Source: Acidobacteriota bacterium (lineage in GTDB: Bacteria; Acidobacteriota; Terriglobia; Bryobacterales; Bryobacteraceae). Taken from it: a DNA stretch of 64,000 nucleotides. Numbering within the stretch: position 1 is the stretch's first letter; every line of letters starts with the position of its first letter. A model generated the notes under the pieces. The model ran no database searches and was not told the DNA's origin. It saw only the letters and a list, made by a program, of their open reading frames with translations. The stretch covers positions 1 through 64,000 of the forward strand of contig JACPNQ010000024.1 of NCBI GenBank assembly GCA_016185425.1. The letters run 5' to 3'. Shown one piece after another: positions 1 through 8,778 of this stretch. A program made the translations under genes and the position numbers.

Positions 1-1
1 G

Positions 2-265
2 TCGACGCCGCGCCGCCAGGCCGGTTTCTTCTACAACATCTGGCACAGCAAGGAAGGCGGCTGGCACAAGGTTCTCTCCACCATCAAGGACTGCCCGGAG
101 ATCGATCCGGAGTTCCTCGAAATGCAAAAGCGAGCCGACCCCATCAAGTACAAACAGGACTTCGAGTGCCAGTTCATCCAACCGGCCAATCGCCTGTTCA
201 CTCGCGAAATGCTCGACACCATGTACACGCCACGGCCAACGAGACACGAGAACCAGAGTGGGTGA
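2..265 (+). CDS. Phage-type terminase large subunit, C-terminal fragment (5' partial)
   Basis: The gene is cut by the left edge of the window; 87 codons and a TGA remain. The reading frame contains TPRRQAGFFYNIWHS, then DCPEIDPEFLEM and KYKQDFECQF. This is the pattern of the RNase H-like nuclease half of phage terminase large subunits, the ATP-driven motors that package and cut phage DNA. Family resemblance fades after MLDTMYTPRP; the last residues (TRHENQSG) look unrelated, so the native C-terminus may have been lost by deletion. No other phage gene follows; the next gene is a TonB-dependent receptor. The 147 bp downstream hold no gene, only an imperfect inverted repeat (294-302 with 305-313). 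It is probably a prophage remnant or the end of a degraded prophage lying to the left. Confidence 0.6.
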   Translation, partial: STPRRQAGFFYNIWHSKEGGWHKVLSTIKDCPEIDPEFLEMQKRADPIKYKQDFECQFIQPANRLFTREMLDTMYTPRPTRHENQSG

Positions 266-412
266 TGAATCCGATACAATTTCTCCGCTTGTAGTTTCCG
301 GCTTGCCGAAAACATGACAAGGAGTTAAGGGGCATCGCCAATCGAACGGCTTCGGTCTGGTCGAGCATGAGTTAGCAAAGTCTTCGAATACAAGGTGGAG
401 AGAAGGGTCATT

Positions 413-3400
413 ATGCGCCAATTTTTTGTGGGGTTGTTGTTATTGGCGGCCGCCGTGTCGGCCCAGGAGTTTCGGGCGACCGTCAGCGGCCGTGTGAGCG
501 ATTCGCAGAACGCCGTAATTACAGGCGTCCGCATCACTGCGACACAAATAGGAACAGAAGCGAAATTTGAAACGGTTTCAGCCGGCGACGGCCTGTACAC
601 ACTGCCGTTTCTCCCGCCCGGAAACTACCGGCTGGTGGCCGAAATGTCCGGGTTCAAGCGCCACGTGCGCGACAGTCTCGCCGTCAGCGCCAATGAGCGC
701 CTCGGCGTCGACATCGTCATGGAGGTGGGTGCCGTTACCGAAACGATCAACGTCACCAGCGAGGCTCCCGTGCTCCAAACGACAACGGCGTCAATGGGGC
801 AGGCCATCTCCTCGGCGCAAATCGAGAATATGCCCGTATCCGGCCGCACGCCGCTGGCGCTCGCGCAGTTGGCCTTCGGCGTCGTGCCCAATACCGATCC
901 GCGATTCACGCGGCCCTTCGATAACGCCGGTCCGTCCGGCTTCTCCATGGGTGGCGCTCCTGCGCAGGTGAATGAATTGCTCATCGACGGCGCGGCCGAC
1001 ACGACAGGTAATCTGCGCGTCGCCTACAACCCGCCCATGGACGCCGTAACCGAAGTGAAGGCCGAAGCCTTCCAGGCCGACGCGGCCTATGGCCATTCCG
1101 GCGGCGGCACCGTGAACATCATCACGCGCAGCGGCACAAACGCTTTTCACGGGACGCTCTATGAGTTCAACCAGAACTCCGCGTTCAACGCGACGCCATT
1201 CTTCACCAACAAGGCCGGCGCCAGGAAGCCCGTCAGCCGCTTCAATCAGTACGGCGGCTCGTTCTCCGGGCCCGTGCGCATTCCGAAATTGTTCGACGGC
1301 CGCAACAAGATGTTCTTCATGTTCTCCTACGAGGGCGTGAAAGACGCGCTGCCGGCGCCGTCGACCAACACAATGCCCACCACGGCCGAGCGCAACGGAG
1401 ACTTCTCCGCGCTACTGAGCGTCGGATCGATCTACACCATCTACGATCCGTCCACCGGTGTCGCGCAAGGCGGACGCATCGCGCGGACTCCGTTTCCAGG
1501 CAACGTCATTCCCGCGAATCGGATTTCCGCCATTGCAAAGAACTATTTACAGTACTATGTGCAGCCCAATCAGCCGGGCCAGCCGAACGGGCAGGCGAAC
1601 TTCCTGTCGAACACCGACGGCGAGCGGAACCGCTTCAACAACACCATCGGCCGCCTCGACGTGAACCTCTCCGACAAGCACAAGTTCTTCTTCGTCGCGC
1701 GTAATAATTTGCGCGTCGGCAGCGGCGGCAATGGCTTCGGCAAAACCGTCTACGACAACCCGACCTCAGGCAACTACCTGCAGCGCCTCAACTGGGGCCT
1801 GACATTCGACGACGTCTACACGTTGTCGCCAACGTTCCTCATGAACACGCGCCTGAACTGGACGCGCTTTGTCGAACCGACGACGAATTTCTCGCTGGGG
1901 TACGACTCAACAACGCTCGGCTTCCCGGCGTACCTGACGCAGAATGCGCCGCGCAAAGTGCTGCCGCGCATCGCCTTCGCGTCAAATTCGTTCACAGCCC
2001 TTGGCGACACCGGCGGCAACGAATTACCCTTCGACATCTTCCAGATATTCGAGACCTTCACGAAGATTCAGGGAAAGCACACCTTGAAATTCGGAGTGGA
2101 CGTTCGCCAGTACCGGGAATCGGCCCTGAGCTCAGGCTATACGAACGGCTTCTTCACGTTCGGCAATAACTGGACAAACGGCCCCCTCGATAACTCACCA
2201 ACCGCGCCCATCGGCCAGGACATGGCCGCATTCCTGCTAGGTATGCCGACATCGGGCCAGTATGACCTGAATGCGTGGCGGCAGAACAAAAACATCTACT
2301 ACTCGGTGTTCTTGCAGGACGACTTTCGTGTGCGCTCAAACCTCACATTGAACCTCGGTCTGCGCCTCGAGGGAGAGACGCCAACCACCGAGCGGTACAA
2401 CCGCACGCTGAACGGCTTCGACCAGTCCGCCGCCAGCCCCATAGCGGCGCGCGCAATGGCCGCCTATGCGGCGAATCCGATCGCGGAAGTCCCGCCATCG
2501 GCGTTCAAGGTGAACGGCGGACCGACATTCGCGGGCACCGGCGGGAATGGGATCTACAAAACACCGAAAGCCAATTTCTCGCCGCGCTTCGGGTTCGCAT
2601 GGACACCGGGTTTCGTCTCGAAGACCGTCATCCGCGGCGGCGCCGGTATCTTCTACTTCCCGTATGGAATCACAGGTAATCAGGCCCCGGGCTTCAGCCA
2701 GAGCACAACCTTCGTCGCAACCAACGACGGTTACCTGAGTCCGGCGTCGGTGCTCGCCAATCCGTTCCCGAACGGCATTCAAACGCCGACGGGTTCCAGC
2801 CTGGGGTTGGCGACATTCCTCGGGAAAAACATCACGTTCTACGATGCGAATCCGGGTTACGCCTACTCGACCCGCTGGCAGATGTCGGTGCAGCGCGAAC
2901 TGTTCCCCAACACGCTCCTCGAATTCGGCTACATCGGCAATAAGGCTGTGAAGATGCCCGTCGACCACAACTTCAACGCGACGCCGATCCAGTACCTGTC
3001 CTCTTCGCCAGTGCGCGACCAGGCGACCATCGACCGGCTGTCTGCCAACGTCCCTAATCCGTTTGCCGGCCTGCTGCCAGGCACTTCGATGAACGGCAGC
3101 GTCGTCGGGCGCAGCCAGCTCCTCGCCGCTTTTCCGCAATTCCTGGGAGCGGATGGTGTGAAAGGCCAGGCCTTCACGGACGGCTCGTCGTTCTTTCACG
3201 CGTTCGACGCGCGCGTCGAAAAACGCTTCGCCCACGGCTTCCTGATGCTCGTGAATCTGCAGCTCTCGAAGCTGATCGAAAAGCGCAGCCGGCTGAACGA
3301 TCTCGACCCGTTCCTCGAAAAGCGCATCGCGGCGGAAGACCGGCCCTACCGCCTGGTGTGGTCCGGAACCTATGACCTGCCCTTCGGCCGCGGCAAGGCC

Positions 3401-3859
3401 ATCATGAAGAACGCCAATCGCTTCGTGAACTACGCCGTGGGGGATTGGAACGTCAACCTCATCACGACCATCACCACCGGCACCGCGCTCGGCTGGGGCA
3501 ACCTGATCTACTCCGGCGGACCGCTCAATCTGAATCCGCACAACGTCGATAGCGCGTTCGATGTCACTCAGTTCAACCGCGTTAGCGCGCAGCAACTGGG
3601 CTCCAACCGGCGCACCTTCCCCACCCGGTTCTCGAACCTGCGGCAGGATAGCGTCAAGCAGGTGGACTTCTCCATCATCAAAGGATTCCGGATCACGGAA
3701 CAGGTGCGTTTGACCTACCGCTGCGAGTTCTTCAACAGCACCAACAGGGCGATCTTTAACGCGCCGGATCTAACCGCGACGTCATCGACATTCGGCAAGA
3801 TCCTCGGCCAGGCCAATACGCCGCGGCGTATCCAAATGGCTCTCCGGCTGGTCTTCTAG
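413..3859 (+). CDS. TonB-dependent receptor with carboxypeptidase-regulatory-like N-terminal domain
   Basis: An outer-membrane protein of 1148 residues. The ATG at 413 is preferred over an upstream GTG (395) because GGAG/AAGGG lies just upstream and a clean signal peptide follows (MRQFFVGLLLLAAAVSAQ). Residues about 20-105 form a carboxypeptidase-regulatory-like beta sandwich (GRVSDSQNAVITGVRITA, then SAGDGLYTLPFLPPGNYRL). Residues about 110-240 are the plug, with APAQVNELLIDG and VNIITRSGTNAFHG. The rest is a long beta-barrel ending in a terminal Phe (MALRLVF), as outer-membrane barrels do. This architecture and length are typical of the very abundant acidobacterial receptors thought to take up oligosaccharides or other large substrates; the ligand cannot be inferred. 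The next gene, an ABC ATPase, starts only a few bases downstream. Confidence 0.93.
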   Translation: MRQFFVGLLLLAAAVSAQEFRATVSGRVSDSQNAVITGVRITATQIGTEAKFETVSAGDGLYTLPFLPPGNYRLVAEMSGFKRHVRDSLAVSANERLGVDIVMEVGAVTETINVTSEAPVLQTTTASMGQAISSAQIENMPVSGRTPLALAQLAFGVVPNTDPRFTRPFDNAGPSGFSMGGAPAQVNELLIDGAADTTGNLRVAYNPPMDAVTEVKAEAFQADAAYGHSGGGTVNIITRSGTNAFHGTLYEFNQNSAFNATPFFTNKAGARKPVSRFNQYGGSFSGPVRIPKLFDGRNKMFFMFSYEGVKDALPAPSTNTMPTTAERNGDFSALLSVGSIYTIYDPSTGVAQGGRIARTPFPGNVIPANRISAIAKNYLQYYVQPNQPGQPNGQANFLSNTDGERNRFNNTIGRLDVNLSDKHKFFFVARNNLRVGSGGNGFGKTVYDNPTSGNYLQRLNWGLTFDDVYTLSPTFLMNTRLNWTRFVEPTTNFSLGYDSTTLGFPAYLTQNAPRKVLPRIAFASNSFTALGDTGGNELPFDIFQIFETFTKIQGKHTLKFGVDVRQYRESALSSGYTNGFFTFGNNWTNGPLDNSPTAPIGQDMAAFLLGMPTSGQYDLNAWRQNKNIYYSVFLQDDFRVRSNLTLNLGLRLEGETPTTERYNRTLNGFDQSAASPIAARAMAAYAANPIAEVPPSAFKVNGGPTFAGTGGNGIYKTPKANFSPRFGFAWTPGFVSKTVIRGGAGIFYFPYGITGNQAPGFSQSTTFVATNDGYLSPASVLANPFPNGIQTPTGSSLGLATFLGKNITFYDANPGYAYSTRWQMSVQRELFPNTLLEFGYIGNKAVKMPVDHNFNATPIQYLSSSPVRDQATIDRLSANVPNPFAGLLPGTSMNGSVVGRSQLLAAFPQFLGADGVKGQAFTDGSSFFHAFDARVEKRFAHGFLMLVNLQLSKLIEKRSRLNDLDPFLEKRIAAEDRPYRLVWSGTYDLPFGRGKAIMKNANRFVNYAVGDWNVNLITTITTGTALGWGNLIYSGGPLNLNPHNVDSAFDVTQFNRVSAQQLGSNRRTFPTRFSNLRQDSVKQVDFSIIKGFRITEQVRLTYRCEFFNSTNRAIFNAPDLTATSSTFGKILGQANTPRRIQMALRLVF

Positions 3860-3864
3860 TTGTG

Positions 3865-4788
3865 ATGCTGTCCGCGAAAAACCTGCGGAAGGCCTTTGGC
3901 CAATTGCAGGCAGTGAGTGACGTGTCGTTGGAGGCGGCCAAGGGCGAAGTCCTTGGCCTCCTCGGTCCCAATGGAGCGGGGAAGACGACGACGATTGGCA
4001 TGCTGGCGGGACTGGTCCCGCCGGATGCGGGGGAAGTTCGGATTGCCGGCGAACCGATCGTTGGCGATACGAGTGAGTTGAAACGGAAGCTGGGTCTGGT
4101 GCCGCAAGAGCTGGCGCTGTTCGAGGAATTGACGGCCACGGCGAATCTGGATCTCTTCGGTGCGCTGTATGGTTTGAGCGGCGCGGCTCTCGCGAGGGAA
4201 CGGGCGCGCGTCTTCGAACTGGTCGGACTAGCCGACCGGGCGAAAGATAGGGCCGGAACATTTTCGGGCGGCATGAAGCGCCGGTTGAATCTCGCCGCCG
4301 CGCTAATGCACGATCCGGACGTGATTCTGCTGGATGAGCCCACCGTGGGCGTCGACCCGCAGAGCCGGAACGCGATCTTTGATAATTTGGAGTCGTTGAA
4401 AGCCGCGGGGAAGACGCTGCTCTACACGACGCACTACATGGAGGAGGCGGCGCGGCTGTGCGACCGGATCGCGATCATGGATCACGGCAAGGTGATCGCC
4501 TACGACGATCTAAGCGGATTGCTGAAGCTCGCCCCGGTGAGCCGTGTGGTTGTCGTCGAGCTGGCTGACTTTCATCGGGTGGATGCCGTGCTCGGGTTGG
4601 CCGGTGTACGCGAAGCAGAGTTGACGGGAAACCAGTTGCGCTTGGGCATTGAACGGGTCGAGGATATTCCAGGGCTGCTGACCTGGCTGCTATCGCAAGG
4701 CGCAGCGATCGATCACGTCCATACCGAAAGGCCGACACTGGAGACGGTGTTCCTGCATCTCACCGGAAGGAGCCTGCGCGACGCATGA
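3865..4788 (+). CDS. ABC transporter ATP-binding protein (ABC-2 exporter type)
   Basis: A 307-residue nucleotide-binding subunit energising the permease encoded next. Visible motifs are Walker A (GPNGAGKTTT, about residues 34-43), the signature FSGGMKRR, Walker B VILLDEPTVGVD and the switch histidine in TTHYMEE. The C-terminal extension after about residue 210 is the short alpha/beta tail typical of drug- or Nod-factor-type ABC-2 exporters. A GTG at 3862 directly precedes the ATG at 3865; either could be used. The start lies 5 bp after the TonB receptor stop, so the genes may be co-transcribed, although no functional link between such families is known to me. The stop overlaps the permease start by 4 bp (ATGA), indicating translational coupling. 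The substrate is unknown. Confidence 0.93.
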   Translation: MLSAKNLRKAFGQLQAVSDVSLEAAKGEVLGLLGPNGAGKTTTIGMLAGLVPPDAGEVRIAGEPIVGDTSELKRKLGLVPQELALFEELTATANLDLFGALYGLSGAALARERARVFELVGLADRAKDRAGTFSGGMKRRLNLAAALMHDPDVILLDEPTVGVDPQSRNAIFDNLESLKAAGKTLLYTTHYMEEAARLCDRIAIMDHGKVIAYDDLSGLLKLAPVSRVVVVELADFHRVDAVLGLAGVREAELTGNQLRLGIERVEDIPGLLTWLLSQGAAIDHVHTERPTLETVFLHLTGRSLRDA

Positions 4789-6059
4789 CGGCATTCTGGG
4801 CACTTGTAATAAAGGATCTGCGGCTGTTCTTCGGGGACCGGCGCGCGGTGATCATGTCATTCATCGCCCCGATCTTGATTGGCAGCTTCTTTGGATACGT
4901 GTTCGGCGGCGGCCCGAAAAAGGAACAATCGAAGGTGAAGGTGCTGGTGGTGGATCAGGACCGGAGCGCGACAACGAAGGAGCTGATGGGGTCTCTGGAG
5001 AAAGAGAATGGGATCGAAGCCGCGACGGCGGAGTTGGCCGAGGCGCGGGAAGCAGTGCGAAAGGGAAGGGCGCCCGTGGCGATCGTGCTGCCAAAGGGTT
5101 TTGGGGAGAGCGCGTCGCGGGCACTGTTCATGCCTGGCGCAAAGCCGGAGATCACAGTGATGTATGACCCGTCGCATACGGTTGAATCGTCAATGGTGCG
5201 GGGGATGTTGACCGGTCAAATTATGCAGACGGTAAGCAAGGGGGCGTTTAGCGGAGAGACGGGGAAACGGACGGTTTCCGAGGCGCTGCGGTCACTGGAA
5301 GGTAGCACGATGGATGCGGGGGAGAAGTCCACGCTGCAGGGGCTGTTGAAGAGCGTGGAGAAATACAACGCGTTGCCGCCGGCGAGCTCGGGCGGGGGTG
5401 GGTTTTCGATTCCTTTTGCGATGAAAGATGAGCCGCTGACCGCGCGGGCGGGTGTTTTGTACAACGCTTATGCGCACTCGTTCGGCGGGATGGCGATCCA
5501 GTTCATGCTGTTCATGGGGATCGATGTGGGGATTGGGATGCTGCTGCTGCGGCAGCGTGGGTTGTGGCGCCGGTTTCGCGCGGCGCCGTTGTCGAAGACG
5601 GTGTTGCTGGGAAGCCGGGCGTGCAGCGCGACGCTGATCGGCATGATGATTCTGAGTGTTGTATTCACGTTCGCGCGGGTGGCTTTCGATGTGCGAATCG
5701 AGGGGAGTCTTCTTGGGTTTGTTGGCGTTTGCGCGGCATTTTCGTTGATGACCGCGGCATATGGAATGCTGATCGCGGCAATCGGGAGGACGCCGGAAGC
5801 GGCGCGCGGGCTGGCGATTCTGGCAACGCTGTTGATGGTGATGCTCAGCGGCGCCTGGGTGCCGAGCTTTCTGTTTCCGCAGTGGATGCAGCCGGTGACC
5901 AAGGCAATCCCCGCGCGATGGGCGATGGATGGGATCGATGCGATGACGTGGAGAGGATCGGGCGGAGAGGAAGCCGTGATGCCGATCCTGGTGTTATTGT
6001 CAGGGGCCCTGGTATTTGGCGTCGTTGCCGTTTGGCGGTTTCGATGGGAAGCGGAGTAG
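4785..6059 (+). CDS. ABC-2 type permease (membrane subunit of exporter)
   Basis: A 424-residue inner-membrane subunit partnering the ATPase just upstream (4-bp ATGA overlap). It has the YhfE/YhgE-like ABC-2 layout: one N-terminal membrane helix (MSFIAPILIGSFFGYVFGG), a large extracytoplasmic domain of about 200 residues, then a block of C-terminal helices (for example IQFMLFMGIDVGIGMLLL, MILSVVFTFARVAF and LAILATLLMVMLSGAWVPSFLF). The extracytoplasmic domain includes VDQDRSATTKELM and VLPKGFGE, common in this family. Family members export drugs, lipids or polysaccharide precursors; nothing here fixes the substrate. A bulged hairpin follows before htpG, suggesting that the operon ends here. 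Confidence 0.9.
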   Translation: MTAFWALVIKDLRLFFGDRRAVIMSFIAPILIGSFFGYVFGGGPKKEQSKVKVLVVDQDRSATTKELMGSLEKENGIEAATAELAEAREAVRKGRAPVAIVLPKGFGESASRALFMPGAKPEITVMYDPSHTVESSMVRGMLTGQIMQTVSKGAFSGETGKRTVSEALRSLEGSTMDAGEKSTLQGLLKSVEKYNALPPASSGGGGFSIPFAMKDEPLTARAGVLYNAYAHSFGGMAIQFMLFMGIDVGIGMLLLRQRGLWRRFRAAPLSKTVLLGSRACSATLIGMMILSVVFTFARVAFDVRIEGSLLGFVGVCAAFSLMTAAYGMLIAAIGRTPEAARGLAILATLLMVMLSGAWVPSFLFPQWMQPVTKAIPARWAMDGIDAMTWRGSGGEEAVMPILVLLSGALVFGVVAVWRFRWEAE

Positions 6060-6080
6060 TGAAGTCTGCAAAAATGGTCT

Positions 6081-6102
6081 ATGGTCCCGTGAACGGGCCA
6101 TT
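6081..6102 (+). terminator. Possible intrinsic terminator or hairpin before htpG
   Basis: The arms ATGG-(T)-CCCG and CGGG-CCAT pair around a TGAA loop with a single bulged T, giving an 8-bp stem followed by TTTATCTTT. The element sits between the ABC permease stop and the htpG start codon, so it could end the exporter transcript. Its T-run is interrupted and it is only about 20 bp from the htpG ATG, so a role in the htpG leader is equally possible. Confidence 0.35.
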
Positions 6103-6120
6103 TATCTTTGAGAACAAGTC

Positions 6121-7944
6121 ATGTCAAAACGGGAATTTCAAACAGAAGTCAACCAGCTTCTTCATCTGATCGTCCATTCGCTGTACTCGCACCCGGAGAT
6201 CTTTCTACGGGAATTGGTCTCGAACGCTTCTGACGCGCTCGATAAGTTGAAGTATCTGACCCTCACGGAGGAGCCGTATAAGGCACTGTCTTTCGATCCG
6301 CGGATCGAGCTTGTGCTGGACGCGGAGAAGGGCATCCTCACCGTTAGCGATAACGGCATCGGGATGAACGAAGAAGATCTGGTGTCGCACCTTGGCACGA
6401 TCGCTCGCTCGGGCACCAGGAACTTTCTTGCGAATCTGACCGGCGATGCGAAGCGCGACTCGAACCTGATCGGACAGTTTGGCGTCGGCTTCTATAGCGC
6501 CTTCATCGTTGCGGACCGCGTGGATGTGATCTCGCGGAAGGCGGGCGAGGAGCAGGCCTGGCACTGGTCGAGTGACGGCAAAACCGGTTTCGAAATCGAA
6601 CCGGCGGAGCGCGCGGGACAGGGCACTTCGGTCACGGTGCACTTCAATGAAGAAGGCAAGGACTACGCGCACGGGTGGAAGCTCCGCGACATCATCAAGA
6701 AGTACTCGAATCACATCGCTTTCCCGATCTTCCTGACGGAGGCGGAGAAGTCCGAGCAGGTGAACGCGGCGAGCGCGCTTTGGAAACGGTCGAAGAGCGA
6801 GCTAAAAGACGAGGACTACAAGGAACTCTACAAGACGATATCGCGGGATTACGAAGACTCGATGTTCTGGTTCCACACGAAGGCCGAAGGGACGATGGAG
6901 TACACCACGCTCTTCTACGTTCCTTCGAAGGCGCCCTACGATCTGTATCAGGCCGACTATACGCCGGGCGTGAAGCTCTACGTGAAGCGGGTGTTCATCA
7001 CCGACGACTCGAAGGAACTGCTGCCGGCGTACTTGCGGTTTCTGCGCGGGATCATCGACAGCGAGGACCTGCCGCTGAACGTGAGCCGGGAGATCTTGCA
7101 GCAGAATCGCACGCTGGCGGCGATTCGCAATGCGAGTGTGAAGAAAGTGCTGAGCGAACTGAAATCGATCGCAGCCGAAAAACCGGATGAGTACACGAAG
7201 TTCATCGAACAGTTCAACCGGCCTCTGAAAGAAGGACTATACAGCGACTTCGCGAATCGCGATTCGTTGCTGGACCTGATTCGCGTAAAGACGACCAAGT
7301 CCGATACTTGGACAAGTCTCGCCGACGTGAAGGGCCGGATGCACGAAGGGCAGAAGGGGATCTACTTCATCACCGGCGGGCCGTCGGCGCAGTTGCGGAC
7401 ATCGCCCCTGTTGGAGATCTACAGGAGGAAAGATATCGAAGTCGTCGTTCTCGACGATGAGATCGATGAGTTTGTCTTCGCCGGCATCGATAAGTACGGC
7501 GATATTGAGCTAAAGGCCGTGAACAAGACCTCGGCCGGAGAGGACCTGAAGTCGGAAGAGGACAAGGACAAGAGCGAGGACCTGAAGCCGCTGATCGAGA
7601 AGCTGAAGGGCGTATTGGGCGCGCACGTGAAGGATGTGCGAGCGTCGATGCGGCTGGCCGATAGTCCGTCCTGCATCGTGTCCGACGAAGAGGAACCTTC
7701 GATGAAGATGCGGCAAATGCTGCGGGCGATGGGCCAATCGGGGCTGCCTGATTCCAAGCCGATTCTGGAGGTGAATCCGGATCACGAGATCGTGAAAAAG
7801 TTGCAGGCGGCGAGCGACGATGGCTTCGTCAACGATGCCGCCTTTCTGCTGCTGGAGCAGGCGCTGCTGATCGAAGGCGTGGCACTCCAGGATCCCGCGG
7901 CGTTCGTGCAGAGGCTGAACCGCGTGCTGACTCGCGCGGCGTAG
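6121..7944 (+). CDS. htpG: Chaperone protein HtpG (bacterial Hsp90)
   Basis: A 607-residue cytosolic ATP-dependent chaperone, near the usual length of about 620. The N-terminal GHKL ATPase domain shows REFQTEVNQLLHLIVHSLY, the nucleotide-binding helix NASDALDKLK, DNGIGM, the lid motif GTIARSGT, and GQFGVGFYSAFIVAD. The middle domain has YVKRVFITDD, LRFLRGIIDSEDLPLNVSRE and the IRVKTTKSDT region; the C-terminal dimerisation domain ends in LNRVLTRAA. No strong ribosome-binding site is visible upstream of the ATG, but the protein start matches the family. It is monocistronic as far as can be seen, converging with a decayed minus-strand gene whose stop lies 1 bp away. Confidence 0.97.
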   Translation: MSKREFQTEVNQLLHLIVHSLYSHPEIFLRELVSNASDALDKLKYLTLTEEPYKALSFDPRIELVLDAEKGILTVSDNGIGMNEEDLVSHLGTIARSGTRNFLANLTGDAKRDSNLIGQFGVGFYSAFIVADRVDVISRKAGEEQAWHWSSDGKTGFEIEPAERAGQGTSVTVHFNEEGKDYAHGWKLRDIIKKYSNHIAFPIFLTEAEKSEQVNAASALWKRSKSELKDEDYKELYKTISRDYEDSMFWFHTKAEGTMEYTTLFYVPSKAPYDLYQADYTPGVKLYVKRVFITDDSKELLPAYLRFLRGIIDSEDLPLNVSREILQQNRTLAAIRNASVKKVLSELKSIAAEKPDEYTKFIEQFNRPLKEGLYSDFANRDSLLDLIRVKTTKSDTWTSLADVKGRMHEGQKGIYFITGGPSAQLRTSPLLEIYRRKDIEVVVLDDEIDEFVFAGIDKYGDIELKAVNKTSAGEDLKSEEDKDKSEDLKPLIEKLKGVLGAHVKDVRASMRLADSPSCIVSDEEEPSMKMRQMLRAMGQSGLPDSKPILEVNPDHEIVKKLQAASDDGFVNDAAFLLLEQALLIEGVALQDPAAFVQRLNRVLTRAA

Positions 7945-7945
7945 G

Positions 7946-8763
7946 CTATTCGACGATCCGGAAGGTGAACATTTTCCCGTATTGGGCAGAGACGGCGGCG
8001 GTGGTTGACGTGCCGCCGGCTCCCGGGGGAAGGAAGCCGTACTCGCCCGCGCCGAGGTTGGGCGGGATAAGGACGACATAGTTCCTGCTGGAGATCTTCT
8101 TTCCTTCGAAAGGAATGAGGTCGCGCATGGCGCCGCTGCGCTGGTTCAGGATGCCGCCGGTCACCGACCGGAATTCGCGGTAGTCTTTATTCACACGGAG
8201 GCGGAGGAACTGGTACTCTTCGACCGCGACTCCTTCCGCCGCGACGATCAGGATTTCGACCGGTGTTTTGATCGAGGTCCTGCTTGCCGGGCCGTCGATA
8301 TTGCCATTCAGGTCCTTTTTCACGACGCCGGCGCTTGCGAGGCTCTTGATGGTGCCGCCGGTTTTCCGATATCGAGCCCGGACTGCTCGACGGCCTTGGC
8401 AACCGGAGCAGGGGCGGGACTTGGGGCCGGCGGTGTAGGGTTGTGTGGGGTCCATCAGAACCTGCACCAGGCTGTTGCTGGCGTTGGCCTTTTTCAGCGC
8501 AATGAGCTGGGCCGGCGTTAGATCGAAAGCAGCGCCGTTCTTCTTGACCTTGGAGACGATAATCTCTTCCGGGACACCCGCTTCGACCATCTGGACGACC
8601 TGATCGGCGGTCAACGCCGCGCGGCCGGCGGCGGCGCGGCCTTGCTCAGCGGATTCTGAGCCGGCGTTGCGGACTTCTTCTGAGAGGCCGGCTGCGCATG
8701 GACGAACGTAAGTGAAAGGGCAAACAGGATGGTGAGCCCGCAACGCTGGTACGCGAATTTTGC
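7946..8763 (-). pseudogene. Secreted hypothetical protein with helical repeat segment; multiply frameshifted
   Basis: No single frame gives a sensible protein. One frame holds a secretion signal without a normal start codon (KFAYQRCGLTILFALS, then HAQ and a short Ala/Pro-rich stretch) and stops at 8611-8613. A second frame then gives ALTADQVVQMVEAG and the helix pair VPEEIIVSKVKKNGAAFDLT, a repeat seen in many acidobacterial secreted proteins. Between about 8440 and 8370 the natural Pro/Ala linker (PTPPAPSPAPAPVAKAVEQ) is in yet another frame, before the second frame resumes with a beta-rich C-terminal domain (EYQFLRLRVNKDYREF to MFTFRIVE). About three indels are needed, in GC-only tracts. 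Either the gene is decayed or the assembly has sequencing errors. Its function is unknown. Confidence 0.6.
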
Positions 8764-8778
8764 AGGTTAGGCCGTCAG

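Noticed and set aside
2336..3595. 419-codon minus-strand frame inside the TonB receptor
   Set aside because: It is antisense to a clear beta-barrel protein and has no recognisable motif or ribosome-binding site.
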